A stretch of DNA of 64,000 nt from Parachlorella kessleri (Eukaryota > Chlorophyta > Trebouxiophyceae > Chlorellales > Chlorellaceae), in NCBI GenBank assembly GCA_001598975.1, contig BBXU01002758.1, positions 1 through 64,000 of the forward strand, written 5' to 3'. The notes beneath the pieces are model-generated. The model made no database searches. It was not told where the DNA came from and saw only the letters and a list, made by a program, of their open reading frames with translations. Made by a program: the position numbers and the translations under genes. This document shows positions 1 through 12,923 of this stretch, piece after piece. Position 1 is the first letter of the stretch. Each line of letters begins with the position of its first letter.

Positions 1-101
<101 letters not shown>

Positions 102-383
102 CCTGCATGGTGCTTGACCTGGCCTTGGTCTCGCGTGCTTGACGTCCCACACGTCTGCCGTGGTCTGCGGCACAGCAGGTGCCGCCAGGAGGCGTTCCCA
201 AGCCTACCCTCAGAGGAGAGTTGCTCGGGGCAGGTGGTGGGCGGACGGAGATTTGGTAGCCTAGCTGCACGGGCAGACGGGGGTGCACCGTGTGCTCTTG
301 GGCTTGGACAAGCTTTTGGGACAGCTTCCCTCTCAGCCCTACAAGCATCGAAGTCTGGTTGTGGCTCCCACTGTCGGGCACAG

Positions 384-1776
384 GTGGCCAAGATCTTCCC
401 GGAGTTTGGCGACCTCATCAACAACATGGAGGCCAACATGCGCATGTGGAGCGCCCAGCTGCTCATAGAGCTGGAGGCGGACCCGGTCAAGAGCCTTGCG
501 GACAAAGCCGCGGAGCAGGTCAGCCAGCTGACTGCTAAGTAATTATTATTTTGCTGATAAGGTAGCTCTGCTTTCTGTGTCTCAGGGAGGGCATGGTGAG
601 GCATGGGTAGGGTACCAGACATGGATTAGGTAGTGGTTGTGTGCCTGAGGCACCCGTCGACTCTGGGCCTCATGTCCCTCCCATTCTGTTCAGTGTTGCA
701 CAGCAGTGTTGACAGGGTGTGCGTTTTAGGGAAGCGTTTCAGTGTGCAGCAGTATCGCACAGTGTTGAAAGCCGCATCCCTCCCTGCTCCTGTAGGCCAA
801 GCTGGAAGCACGGCTGGCGGCTTTCCTGGACAAACACCGCGAGCTGTTTGCTCGCTGCAGCCGGCGGGCAGCAGCCGCTTCCAGGTACCCTGGAGGGGAC
901 CTAGCAGCGCCCCCGCCACGCTATGCAAGCAGCATGGCGAGCGTGGCAGGGCTGGGCGGGCTGCCTGCTGTGCCTGCTGCGCTGCTGACAGCACGCACGG
1001 GCACCTCCGCGGCCAGCATCACGGTTGACGAGGATGGGGTGGCAGCAGCCTGGGATGGCATGCCTGGGCGGGAGGCAGCGGACGAGCCAGCCGCTGATGT
1101 ATTGCCAATGGCTACTGGAGGGGTGCACCTCTGGGTGGAAGGGTCCCCCCAGAAGCAGCAGCAACAAGTGCGGCAGCTAGCGGCCCAACAACCACAGCAG
1201 CAGGAGCAGCAGCAGCAAATGCCACAGCAGCAGGTGCAAGCGGGCGCGGCAGAACCCACGCAGCGGGGCAGTGTTACGTCTGGTGTGACAGCACTGAACC
1301 CGGGCGCTGCTTTAGTTGGGGTTGCTTCCCTCCGTCAGGAGGCATGCCCAGGTGATGCAGTGGTAACTATCCGGCGCACCGTGTCAGGCGGCTCTAAAGC
1401 AGGCCTGGGCCCCTTGGCAGGGGTGATTGAACTGCATGCTGATGCTGCTGGGCCCCACAGCTCCGCCGGGACCAGCTTTGCTGTAGTTGTGGCACCTCCT
1501 GCTGCCCCCGCTGGCCCTGCTGCCCCCGCTGCGACCAGCCCAGCTGGCAGCAGGAGCGCCAGCAGAGCTTTACGGCGTAGCTCCGCCGCGTCGAGGGGCT
1601 CCTACCTTGATTCAGCCGCAGCAGTGACTGAGGCGCTGCTGGGCAGCGTCAGTGGGGCGGGAAGTCAGGCAGTTGGCAGTGGTAGTGTCAGCACAGGCAG
1701 CGGGGCGGGTTTTTTGAGGCGGGGATCATCTCGGAGCCTCTCTGGTGTCAATAGGGTGCTGCCGCAGGACAGCTGA
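384..1776 (+). CDS. Unrecognised Gln/Ala-rich protein, 3' part
   Basis: I do not recognise this protein. Two exons join in phase: 384-518 (acceptor CAG before GTGGCC, donor CAG|GTCAGC) and 796-1776 (acceptor CTGTAG). Together they give about 371 residues ending in a TGA stop; the 5' end is not seen and probably lies off the left edge. The first ~60 residues are charged and look helical (motif region PEFGDLINNMEAN, then LEARLAAFLDKHRELF). The rest is low complexity: a poly-Gln stretch around 1150-1240, then Ala/Pro- and Ser/Gly-rich segments with scattered basic residues (RRGSSRSLSG near the C-terminus). The charged N-terminal part could be coiled coil; the tail looks disordered. The junction choice rests on phase and on the continuous helical pattern. 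No function is proposed. Confidence 0.5.
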
Positions 1777-2248
1777 TGTGTGCTGCACCTTCGTAAGCTG
1801 TGACGGGACAGCTTGTAGGGGGCGCTGGAGCTGTGGGTAGTCGGCAGTCCTTCCAATCTGCATGAGGGTGGCAGAGAGAGTCACATGGTGGGTTGTGTTT
1901 TTTTAATGCTCTATGTCTGCTTATGCCACAAATAGGAGCGCCTCATGTCTCGGGCAGGTGACAACTTGCCTCAGGCCATTGACGCTTGCAGTTACATTCT
2001 GAACTGTTGCATTGTGAAATGTGCCCACGGATTCCCGGCCTTGAGTCGAGGGCCTGCTTGGAACACTATTTTGTCCTGGCAGCAACTGGTGGGGGTTCAC
2101 AGGGTGCCGCTTACTTGAGCGCCCCAGGATGTAGCTTGGGGTTTCTTAGGTGAATGTTGTCGTTAGCCACTTTCGTGGTTGCAATGTGCTGTCATGTGAG
2201 GAATAAATCCAGAGTAGACGATTAGTGTACTACTATTAAGAGGAGCTT

Positions 2249-2253
2249 TGTAA
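2249..2253 (+). terminator. TGTAA poly(A) signal candidate for the first gene
   Basis: TGTAA lies about 470 bp after the stop at 1776, inside the usual 3'-UTR range of green algae, and before the next gene starts at 2616. The motif is short and could occur by chance. Confidence 0.4.
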
Positions 2254-2615
2254 GGGGACAGTGGAGAGCCCATGACTGACTCAGACTGAGACTTTCCCTG
2301 TGTCTAGCGAACTTGTCTGATAGCGACTATGACACTGTTGGAAGCACGACCTGCTAACAGCGGGTACGCCTACCATCGTCGGCACTCGTCGGCCTTAGTA
2401 CGTGTCCACGTGTCCACAATACTCCGCGTCGTACGTCCGCTGCCCAGTCCGCTGCCCACTGGGCAAGGTTATACATATCCATTGACTGGGTCTGAGAGAA
2501 AAGCACCAATTCATACCGCAAACAGTTTGCAACTTCTGCAGCAGCCTCCTCCTAGACACACATCTACTCCTCTTACCATAGCCCTCCCAGACGTCGAATC
2601 AATCTCACGTGCAGC
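2254..2615 (+). promoter_or_regulatory. Upstream region of the 5'-nucleotidase gene
   Basis: About 360 bp without a recognisable coding exon separate the first gene's likely 3' end from the ATG at 2616. The stretch is less GC-rich than the neighbouring exons, and I can assign no specific motif beyond its position. Confidence 0.35.
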
Positions 2616-5600
2616 ATGCTACAACAAATCAGAAGTACATGGCTAGCACTGGTCCTAGGGCCGCTACTGTTGTCATGTGCCCATGCGGCAAGAACCTTAA
2701 AAGAGCAGCACGACAGCTTTCAGTTAACAATACTGCACATCAATGACGTACATGCACGCTATCAGGTTGCCAGCAGCAGGTGTGGAGAACCTTTCCCCAT
2801 GATCAGCTCGCTAGTACCAGTGTGAGCAGGGCAACCGGAGCTCACTACCCTGCTACATGCTTGCAGCTTCGGAGCATGCGACCTGGACAACTCCCCAGTC
2901 TGCTTTGGAGGCTTCGCAAGGTAGGTGCCCGGTCCTGGCAACAGACGTCCTTCAAGGACTCCTCTAGTGCAGCTAAGTTAGCAGACCTGCACCAGTCAGG
3001 CTTGTCGCACGAAGTACCTTTCCTGGCAGGCCAGGTTTGTGCCAGGCAAGTCACGCCGCTCACACCCCTTCCTAGCTTGGGTATGGTGCGGTGCAGGATG
3101 CAAACAGCTGCAGACCAAGTGCGCAACACCACAGACCATGACGTTCTGTTCCTAGACGGCGGGGACCAGTTCTCAGGGACCCTCTGGGACACATTGTGAG
3201 TCAGGCACCCCGCTCCTCCTGCTGTCAGTGTGTCTCCTCTGTCCTCTCTGCGCTTGCTGCTCCTGCACCTTGCCCTCCCTGGTAACAAGCGGTCCAATTG
3301 CCCTGTACAGGTACCGAGGGCAGCTGGCGCCCATCTTTCAGAACCGCCTAGGCGTCCAGGCGTATGTGAGTCACTGGGCATTCCTTGGTGACACTCTGAT
3401 TGCTGCGACCCTTGCTGTGCCTGCATTACTGTTCGGACGCTGCTCCAATGGGGAACAGTATACTGCGGTAGTAGCAACACGTTGGGCTATGCTGGTGCTG
3501 CGCAGACGGTGGGCAACCATGACTGCGACTATGGGGCAGACACCCTTGCTAACTACACTCTCAAGGTTGACTTCCCTATCGTGGTGGCAAACATGAATGC
3601 CAGCGCCCACCCCGTGCTCAGTCAGACTATCCAGTCTTACGCCATCATCACGCTCAGCAATGGAGTCCAGGTGATTGTGCTTATGGGCTCTACTCACATG
3701 AAGGCATGTCTGTGATGCTGCTGCCTTCCGCAGCGAACCCTTGTTTGGGCCAGAAATCTAGCATTTGCACTTACACCAGTCCTGCTTACCAGCCAATGTG
3801 CCATGCACAATACTATGGGGATGGGAGCCGCATCTTACTCCCATTTACGTTTGGCTGCCAGGTTGGCATCGTGGGCTTCACCACTGAAACCACCGAGTTC
3901 ACCAGCTCATGTGGTGAGTGGGCTTGTGGTAAGAGCCTGACAGCAGCCTGTGCCTGACTAGCTCACTCCCATCGTCAAAGCATATACATGCCGACCCATG
4001 CTGACGGTATATAGGCTCATCATAGAGCCACAGAGAGCGGAAAAGCTCAGATGATGTTCCAAACTCGCTTGCCTATGTGCGAGTGATAGCGTGTGGCCAA
4101 GCCAAGGAGACCCCTGCCATGCCCTTCTGTGCCCTGCAGGCGACCAGGTCAGCTTTGTACCGCCCATCCAGGCAGTACCTGCTGTGCTGGCAGAGCTGAA
4201 GGCCCAGGACATCAAGCACATCATCGGCCTGAGTCATGCTGGTGAGTCAGGGGGCTGCCAGGGAGGGTTGGTGGTGGCAACCACAACCTGGCCTCTGCGG
4301 AAGGGTTGCACAGATGCAATCTCCGGCGGCGGCTGTGCGGCCAGTGCTGCTCTGTCGCCTGTTGCACGAAGTGTCTCTCAAAAGTGTTCCACTACGTGAC
4401 TCTTACTTGTCACCCTGCCTTGTCATAGTCATAATGATGGCATCTGGAGAGGATGGCACTGAGGATGCTGCAGGTTACGACCAGGATGTGCTGCTGGCTG
4501 CTGAGCCCGCTATGAAGGACCTGGACTTGATTGTGGGGGCCCACACCCACACTTTCCTATATGGGAACAAGGAATACCCTAACCCTCCTCAGCTGCTGGT
4601 GGGTACCCTGGAAGTTTTATGCCCCAAGCGCCTATATGCATGGCGGGCATGCTAGGGGCCATCCTTCTTGCAGGGCTGTCTTCCACATCTGGTGGGTTGT
4701 GCTGCTGATAGCCAACCAAGCTAGCGGTGTAGTACTTGTGCTGCTACCAGGCAAAACTGTGGGTGTAAACCCTTGGAAAGCAGGCTACACGCATGCTCAC
4801 CTGCAGGCTGGGTCTAATGCCACCGACACACCTGAAGGGCCCTACCCCACCCTGGTGAAGAATGGCGACAAGTCCATCGTAGTCATTCAAGCCTACTGGG
4901 CCAGCAGGTACTGCAGGCCGCATGCTCTATGTAACCATCACAAGCGCTTCCTGTGCGTGGCATCTGCGTCGTTTGAATGACTGTGCCTCAGTACATCACC
5001 ATCATCATCATTCACTCGTTTAAAGATATCTAGTCCAGGGCTTCACTGGCCAGCAGCGCGCCTGACACGACAGGCACAGAGTGCTGGTCCCTGGGGGCTG
5101 GTCCACGGCTTCCGCTCACATGCATTGCAGCAACATAACTGTGTGGCATCACGCAGGTACCTTGGCCGCTTGGAGACTGAGTGGACCTCGGAGGGCAACC
5201 TCCTACAAGTGACTGGCGCACCCATCCTTCTGGGGGGCGCCAACTCCAGCAACTACGTCCCCGCCGACCCCGCCACCATTGCCATTTTGAATGAGTATGA
5301 GGGGCCGGTGCTGGAAGCCAACAAGCAGGTTGTGGGTGAGTGCCCTCGAGCCAAGCACCTAGGCACGCGCACTCACGCACTTTCATCACAATTGATTTGA
5401 CTAGGGATGGTTGAGGGGCTGCATGCGCTGCTGGGCCCCCAGAGGCAGGCTAGACAAGCAAGGCTGGCCAGGCACTGCGGGCTTGAGGGGATGACGAGCG
5501 CATATGCAGGCAGTGCGCACAGCACGCTCTCAGTCCTGCAGCACTCTCGTTCATCAGCTGCTCACAGTGCCACGCTGCTCCTTGCAGGCAGCTCCCTGGT

Positions 5601-7599
5601 CGCGCTGGAAGGCGATGCTTATGTAATCCGCCGTTACGAGACCAACCTGGGCAACATGCTGGCTGACGCGATGACTGAGACGGCGCTGAGCTTCCTTAGG
5701 GATGTGGGGAGCACCCCACTGGTCACCATCGTCAATGCGGGGGCTGTGAGGAGCTCCCTGCCAGCGGTGGGTGCAGCAGGCGGCTATCTGACACCCAGTA
5801 GTGGCACTTGAATAGCGGCATGGCTGCTAAGCAGGTCACATAGTCAGGATGGCACTTGATTTGCACTTTGGGAGCGGCATGTGGTGGTCCTGGACGGGCG
5901 TGCCTGCTGTCTGAAGGGCAGTGTATAGGGCAGCATGTGATATATGGGGCGGGTGCCTGTGGGCACTGTTTTAGCAGACATAGGCCACTGCCCCTCTCAC
6001 CCAGGGGCCTGTGCAGCACCACCGCCACAGGAAAGGCAGATTCACCTTGTTAGCCTGTTGTCAGCCTGTTGGTCAGCCTTTGGGTGATGATGCCTGGGTG
6101 TGCCTGGTGCCCTGCAGGGGAACATCACCTACTCGGACCTCGCAAATGCCCTGCCTTACTCCAATTGGATAGTCATCAAGCGGCTGACCGGGGAGCAGCT
6201 GTGGGCGGCCCTGGAGAACGCCGTGTCTGCCTTGGATCACCCCTACGGCCGCTTTGTGCAGGTGGGTGCTTGCCTGCTCAGCAGTATTAGTAGCTGCCAG
6301 GCGGCTGGGCGTCCTTGTGTATAGCTCCCTACCTGCGGAGTGACGATATCAGGGGCTGTAGGAACATCTCATGTAGCGCCCTGCGGGTCTTGGCTGCATG
6401 CAGGTGCCAGGTTGGCGGTCATTGGGAGGGGGATCTGATTAAGCGTGCGTTGTGACGGCATGGGCGCAGCCTTCCACTACCTCACCCCTTGATTGCATGC
6501 ATGCATGCATACATGCGACACAGCCTGTGGACGGTATATAGGTCCCGGCCGGCATAAAAGAATCCACCAAATACTTGCGTTAGCTGCTACTCAAGAGCCG
6601 CACCTGCCTGCTTCCGCAGGTGCATGGGCTGCGGTATGCGTATGACGGCAACGCCACGGCGGGCAAGCGCATCATCGCTGCAATCCTTCCAGACAACCAG
6701 AGTGTGAGGGATGTACCGGAGCTCCTGGTCGTCATGAACAACTACATGGCCCAGGGCAGCGACGGGTGAGCGCTGCAGGTGGTTCTGTTGTGGTGGGGTG
6801 GTGCGTACCAGGGAGGCTTACTACAGTCAATGCCTTCAGCATCCTAGTCAACCCTACATGCCTTGCGGATGGCACTGTGCTGCACAAAGCACTTGTAACC
6901 ATTACAGCTGACAGCTGAGCCGCATGGCAGCTGCAGCACCGCCTTGCGTGCCTGCTGCTGCTGGCGCAGGGCCGCCACAACCGTTGAACTGCCTTGCAAT
7001 GTGGCTCACAACGGGTTGCTATATGCAGTGCCCTGCCGCTGACCTGTGCAGGTGTAGCATGCTGGTGGAACACATGCGTTGCACAGCTATATGATGTGGC
7101 CCAACACGGGTTACTGGATGATGCCCTGCCACCGAAATGTGCAGGTTTACCATGCTGGTCGACCCTCCCACAGTCCTGGACACCAGCGCACCTCTGGTAG
7201 ACTCCCTGGAGCATTACCTGGGGATCAACTCACCGGTAAGTGATCCGGCGACACATATTTATTGTGCTGTGCTACACCAGAAGCGCATGAAACGCTGGGG
7301 CAGTTTTTTTGAGGGGAATAATTGCACAGTGGCTGTGTGGTGTTGCCTGGCTCGTAGGCTATCGTGTGTCCCTGAGGCAGCAGGGCCAGCAGCCAACAGA
7401 CACAAGGGTGGCCCGTGGCAACTGCCATGCGCGCTGCCTTACTCCCTTACTTTGGTGTTTCATGTTGCTGGCCAGTAAACCAAGTCGCACCCGTCGCTGT
7501 CTGCAGGTCGCTCCTACCACCAAAGGCCGGGTAGTGGTTTGTGGCAACATGTATGGCCCAGCCACACCAGAGGACCCACTCTGTCAGGACCATTCTTGA
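2616..7599 (+). CDS. Secreted 5'-nucleotidase (metallophosphoesterase family)
   Basis: Predicted to remove phosphate from nucleoside 5'-monophosphates outside the cell or in the secretory path. Fifteen exons join in phase to 582 residues: 2616-2779, 2867-2920, 3097-3195, 3311-3365, 3506-3670, 3862-3913, 4140-4241, 4474-4598, 4807-4907, 5157-5335, 5588-5766, 6118-6261, 6620-6765, 7145-7235, 7507-7599. The N-terminus is a signal peptide (MLQQIRSTWLALVLGPLLLS, cleavage near AHA). Metal-site motifs appear in order: LHINDVHARY, GGDQFSGT, VGNHDCDYG, GLSHAG and GAHTHTFLY. The C-terminal substrate domain has YETNLGNMLADAM, VNAGAVRSSL and LPYSNWIVIKRLTGEQLW. There is no GPI-type hydrophobic tail, so a soluble secreted enzyme is likely; such enzymes commonly serve phosphate scavenging. 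A UDP-sugar hydrolase or 2',3'-cyclic phosphodiesterase preference cannot be excluded. It converges on UBA3. Confidence 0.95.
7001..7164 (+). repeat. Imperfect tandem duplication spanning a 3' splice site
   Basis: A ~70-bp unit at 7001-7070 recurs at 7095-7164, a spacing of about 94 bp. Both copies carry GTGGC(C/T)CA..CGGGTT, a TGCCCTGCC block, TGTGCAG and ..AGCATGCTGGT / ..ACCATGCTGGT. The downstream copy holds the acceptor (AG before 7145) and the start of exon 14 of the 5'-nucleotidase gene; the upstream copy is a decoy acceptor with a stop (TAG) just after its AG. Confidence 0.8.
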
Positions 7600-8592
7600 A
7601 GGAACACACTGCAAGACATGTAGCCCTTATGGCAAGGGCTTGGCTGAAGTGCATGTCTGCGTACTTATCTTGTGCTTTGGTTTGTTAGGGTGGCAGGGAA
7701 TGCGATCAGAGAGGAGGTACGGGTATACTGGGCTGACGGGATTCTATGCAGTCATGCTCTGTGTGCTTTGTTGTTCACTGCTGCAGTCTCAGTTGTTGTT
7801 GATCCCTTGTTTGGCGCTTCCACGTCAGCCTTTCGTCTCATTGGACAGGGCCCGTAGAGCATCTGGCAGGGTTTTGTGCTGCCCTGAAGCCGAGTTCTGC
7901 CTTTAGTGCAATGCTGCTTTGCTAGCTTAGATCAGGTTGCAGTCGTGCTAGAAGCATTGGCTTCGTATTGAAGTCACTGCTGGTGACAACCCGCCATCCT
8001 GGGTGCCTAGGCCGCTTAGTAGCCATGCATGCACTCAAAGCTTCACTCTTCACCGTCTGCATACAAAGTTGGATTACCCTTGCTGTATCGCTTTTGTATT
8101 GATTCCACTGCCCTTGTTTTACAACTTCATTTTGAAGCTGTTAGAGCTGACTGGAGACTTGTCCAAACACCTGTGTGATGAACCAAGTCATAACGAGAAG
8201 CTCAGCCACGGCCAGAGCTATGCTCCCGCCACAGCGGGTGTACATCATGTGTCCGCAGCACCATTGCTAGGCTGGAATTTGAGGCGCACCTGCAAGCAGC
8301 CAGTTGCACATGTAGTCTCAGGTTAGCACACCCTCACCAGGTGCTAGCAAATCAACAAGGCAGTGCTGGACCACCGGGTACAGGATTCGCGACAGTCCGA
8401 ATGCCAAGCTGTCACAGAAGGCCAACCCCAAGCGCAAGGCCTGCACAGCAGCAATGCAACTGCACAATGCAGGTTGCTCACGGACTGACGCATATTACAA
8501 GAGATGCGGGTGCTGAATGTTTGCATGGTGGAGGTTGCTACACAGCTGCTGCAAAGGGGCCTTAGGACAGGCTGCTCAAGCAAAGTTCCACG
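7600..8592. other. Convergent 3' intergenic region
   Basis: This ~1-kb stretch between the stops of the 5'-nucleotidase (+) and UBA3 (-) genes should hold both 3' UTRs. I see no coding exon with conserved content. TTACA at 8495-8499 (TGTAA on the minus strand), about 95 bp past the UBA3 stop, is a plausible UBA3 poly(A) signal. Confidence 0.5.
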
Positions 8593-11500
8593 TCAACTGA
8601 CCTTCAGTGTAGAGACTAGCTTCTTGTCATTTAGGTGGATGATGCTTCCATCACCCTCCACCAGCTCTCCTATTGTCTGCAATGTACAACCAGTAGGGCA
8701 GCCGTGGTGACCGTGACAGGCAGAGCGGGTAGGCTTCCTAACCCTGGTGGCACTGAAAGAGCTCCTTGGCTGCTTTGCTTGCACGGCAGCCTCTCACTGG
8801 TCCAACCCGCCCCTTGCACCCACAAGTCTCCAACGAACCCAGTGATGTACAAGGGTTTGTCTGACGCTGGCGGTCCACTGACGTCATTAAATCCTACGAC
8901 ATCCCCAGGCGGTTGTGGGGCTCTTCTTACCCTTGCATGAGCTGCTGCCTACCTCGCTAACCCCACTCACCCACCTACCATCATTGCTGATATGATACCG
9001 GCATGGTGTTCAACTCTCACACGGACCGGTCCAGATCACTAAGACGGGGCTTGGATCCCTCGTTCATTGCCGCGCACATCTAGAAACCCGCACTTCACGC
9101 CAACCCCTGTTTCTCTTAGGACGTCCTTCCCTACTAACGAGCCTACACGAAATGTTACTTGTTCAGCATAGCCCTTCCTCCCCGCGCACTGCTGTCACTC
9201 GACACTACTCCTTAGCCTTGCACGAGAACAAAGACGAGCTCTGGCCCCTATCTTCAACACACCTTGTCCAGATTGGGTCGAGTCTCCTCTTCCAATGCCC
9301 CCCGCATGTACAGGTTGGTGCTGCCGTAGCTGACGCTGGGGTTGGTCAGGTGCTTGCCCAGCCCAGGGTCAGCCACCAGCTTGGCTATCACCTGCACAGT
9401 CGCACTAGCATTTCATGCCTGTTGGCGCAGGGGCGCACAACATGGGCTTGATGGTCCGGATCCCTTTTTGCGGGCTAGATACGGGTGTTCCCGCAAGCCC
9501 AAAAAGCTCCGTCGGCCGGCCTGGAAGCTTCCAAAACCCCAGGCTCCTCTTCCTTGCACACCAACACCTCGGCAGACCCAGCCACAACGCGGCTAGTCGC
9601 CAGCGGCCCAATCCGCGGTATTCCACGGCAAGCCTCTCCAAGGGCCATGTCAGTCCCGCAACAGTTCTGCTGGTGCATTCCACACACACCCCGCGGCAGC
9701 GAGAACACAGCCTAGCTCCCGAGGGGTCATAGCAGGCTACCCGCGTACCTGCCTATGCCAAGCACACCATGGCTGCAGGGAGCACATTGTGAGAGCATAG
9801 CATAGCACAGCATACCTCTCGAAGGGTCATGGTGGGCTGCACTGTGAAGGGCACGCCAGGGCTGCAGATGGGGCAGGCTGGGTCTCGCTCGTACGCCACA
9901 GTGTGGGTGTAGACACCCTCGGTCCCAACATACCTAGAGAGGGCAGGAGCAGACATTGTGGTGTGAGGTGCGTGTACAGCCGGACAAGGACTACCAAGGC
10001 AAAGGAGTTCAAGAGTTGAGCAATGGCAGTACGCTTAAGTGCCAAGGGCAGGCGGCTTGGCAACTCACTCTCCTCCCTAGATGCTAGTGTGAAGTCCCGG
10101 CATGCCATTGCAGCAAGCATTCACCACTTGAGCCACAGGCAGATGTAGTCATGTTACAGGCATGAAGCCTCGTTCAGGCCAGGGCACCCCTGCTGCTGCG
10201 CGCTCACATCATGTAGTTGTTTAGGCCCGAGCTGCAGACTGTGACCATCTTGAGGGCCTCCAGGGTGCACGCTGCTGCTACTATGGCATTGGTGGAGGCA
10301 ATGGCGGGAATGATGTTCTTAACTACTCCCTGAGTCAACTGGTATGTCATTCCCTGCAAATAGCACACAGAGACCGTGTGAACCAGCTATGACTGCTGGT
10401 GCAAAAGTTCTGTGTCGGGCCGGACGCTGCCTGGCGCTGGAGGAACATAGTCGGCGTTGTCCGACAGCGTAGCTCGTGTCTGTCCAGTCATCGCGTGGCG
10501 CCTACCCCCAAAAATGAAAGGCATTGCCCCACCTGTATGCCAAACTCCTTGGCTCTGGCTGCTGCATGCTCATACACCCAACGCATGTGCTCCTCATTGT
10601 CTGCAGGGCACAGAAGCCTGTTTCAGACATTATTCATGTGGGCATGTATCTGTTTACAAGCGCTTATCTCTACGCAAAGTCAAAAACAACATTGCAAGTA
10701 GAGCGGCCTAGCTAAAGCAGGCCAACCAGGCACATCAGCCTGAATAGACTTTCCCAAGAGAAGACTGCACTGGCTTATCCTAAGGGCCACGAGCTTGCAC
10801 ACCGACCTGCATCAAAGGTGTCATCAGGCCGTTCCCGGGGCCACAGGATGATCTTGGCATACTCTATGCAGTGTGCAGGTGACCTGCACTGCCACAGGAC
10901 TCACGACTTACCACGCACGCATGGCTTGGCAGACAAGGTCAGTACACTTCACCATTCACTCTCTGTTCACACTACCCACAACCCTGTTCCATCAAGGAAC
11001 GATCCTGGGAAGTTCCCCTTAGTTCTAGCCACCAGACCCAGGAGTTGCCATGGCAATAGGTGGCCATGGCCATCCGACCTACACCGCGGGATATGTAGGC
11101 AAGTGGCAACCGAAAGGTGTTCGCTGCAATGTGATCAATGCAAGCAGCCAGCACGTCAGTAGTCACCTGGGCGTCTCAGCGATGGTGCACAGAGGGAACT
11201 TGGTCTGCGGCGGGAACAGCCAGAGGGTGCACTCGAAGCAGGGCGTCACGCCAGGAATGAGCACCCGCGCGTGGCCCTTGAAGCCTTCTGTGCCGCCATC
11301 TATCAGTGGCTTGACGGTGGCTAAGTTGGGGCTGCCATCCTCCTCATACTCTGCAGGCACGGGGCGGAGCCTTGACCAGGTGTGCGGTTGGAGTGGACTG
11401 TCAGTAAAAGCCTGAGGGTGAGGCAGGGCAGCGATGGCCCATTATTGTCAATGTGGCGCCCTCTGGAGCGCACAGCTCCAAGTCTGTGTTCAGGCACTTT

Positions 11501-12619
11501 TCGTCCCTTGATGAAAGGGCCGACTGGAAGCTGTATGCAACCTCAAAGAGCCCGCCCAGGTGCCCTAAGTGTCTACTTCGGACCAAAGAAACTGGCAGTA
11601 CCATGTATGCACACTTCCAAGGTGCCTTTGCTGACCGTCCTAGAGCTAATACCCCGGACATAAGGTCTGGCCTAAATATCTAACAAGCTCGGACTTGACA
11701 CCCACCACATGCACCTCCTAGTGGCCGGCCCAGCTAGCGACCTACCTAGGAAGCTGCAGGCTACTGAGTTCATGTATCGCCGGGCCTCGAGCGAATCTAG
11801 CCCCAGCACCACCACATGAAACTGCTCGTAGAAATCCAGCGGCTTGTCTTGTATCATGCAGCAGTGGGGCGTGACGGTCACGCCAGGTATGCGCTCCATG
11901 ATTCGAGCAGCGGCCACCTCTGCTTTGTACTTGCCAACATCGCCGGTCCTACAACAAGCACAAGCGAGGATGTCCTGAAAGGGCCATGCCCAACTTTAAG
12001 AAAAGCAGCTGGGAGCGCTATACAATGTAGGGCAGCAACTATCCCTGCTTTATAATCATCCCGTCGCAAGCTCTGCATGGGAGCAGGACCCGCTGACCAG
12101 TTTTGGTTACTGGCAGTGGGCGGAGGCAGCCAGTACGTTTGGAATGTGAGCCGCCTGATTTGCAGAACGCGCAAGCAAGATCCACTGACAGGACTGGGAT
12201 CACAGTGCTAAGTGGCAGGCAGGTAAGTGGGCTGCCGCCCATACGGACACCAAGAGAGGGGTTTACTAACTCCTCTCTCCCGGCTCCAAGCCTCAGGCAG
12301 GATGTTCAAGGGGGGGGACCACCACCAGGTATTGGTTCTTTGTACAACCAGTGGTTTTCTTTCACCTGAAAAGGAACTGCCTGTTGAGGTTGCTGACATC
12401 TATGGTGTCCATGTCGATGATGTCGATGTTGCCGAAACCTGTCAGGGCGATATCCTTAACCAGCTCACAGCCCAGGCCTCCAGCCCCAACAATAAGCACC
12501 CTGCAGTCGTTCGCCAGGAACTCGCGGATCTCTTCGCTTGGCTCAAAGCCGGGGCCAGTAATGTTGCCGCTCCTTGTGAGCAGCCGGTCCAAGTCGCGCC
12601 ACCTCCCCTCGATCTCCAT
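8593..12619 (-). CDS. UBA3: NEDD8-activating enzyme E1 catalytic subunit
   Basis: Adenylates NEDD8/RUB1, forms the E1 thioester and passes NEDD8 to its E2, feeding cullin-RING ligase activation; it works as a heterodimer with APPBP1/AXR1, whose gene is not in this window. Nine exons join in phase to 420 residues: 12619-12366, 11948-11746, 11350-11167, 10883-10807, 10600-10533, 10353-10208, 9933-9816, 9391-9263, 8676-8593. The ATG at 12619 sits in a good context (ACCATGG). Visible are the nucleotide-binding loop GAGGLGCE (about residues 45-52), [38 protein letters not shown], the catalytic cysteine in FPLCTIA (about Cys207), and zinc-binding CxxC pairs CFEC and CPIC. The C-terminus ([17 protein letters not shown]) matches the E2-recruiting ubiquitin-fold region, here short. 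The length is normal for the family (~440). The name ECR1 is used in plants. Confidence 0.97.
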
Positions 12620-12923
12620 GGTGAGAAAGTGCTCGTCCTAGGTTGTGAGAGCCCTAAGAATTTCTTGCCGTGCGTTGCATGCCCCGCCACCCGCCATGTT
12701 TGACGCCTTCCTCAACAGATGTGGCATGCCCCTGGATGTGGGCTGGGCACTGGAGTCTTGACCACCAAGCTGCCTGAGTGCCTGACCCAGTCAGCCTCTT
12801 CATCAATTGTTATCGGAGCACGTGCACCTTACAACGTCGACAGCTTATGCTTAGGAAGGTTGATGATGAATTACGCTAGGGACTGGCCAAAGTGCTGTAC
12901 AAGAAAGTAGGGCTCCACATGGT
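12620..12923 (-). promoter_or_regulatory. Spacer between FEX stop and UBA3 start
   Basis: These 304 bp lie head-to-tail between two minus-strand genes and must hold the FEX 3' UTR and the UBA3 promoter. No coding signal with conserved content was found. Confidence 0.4.
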
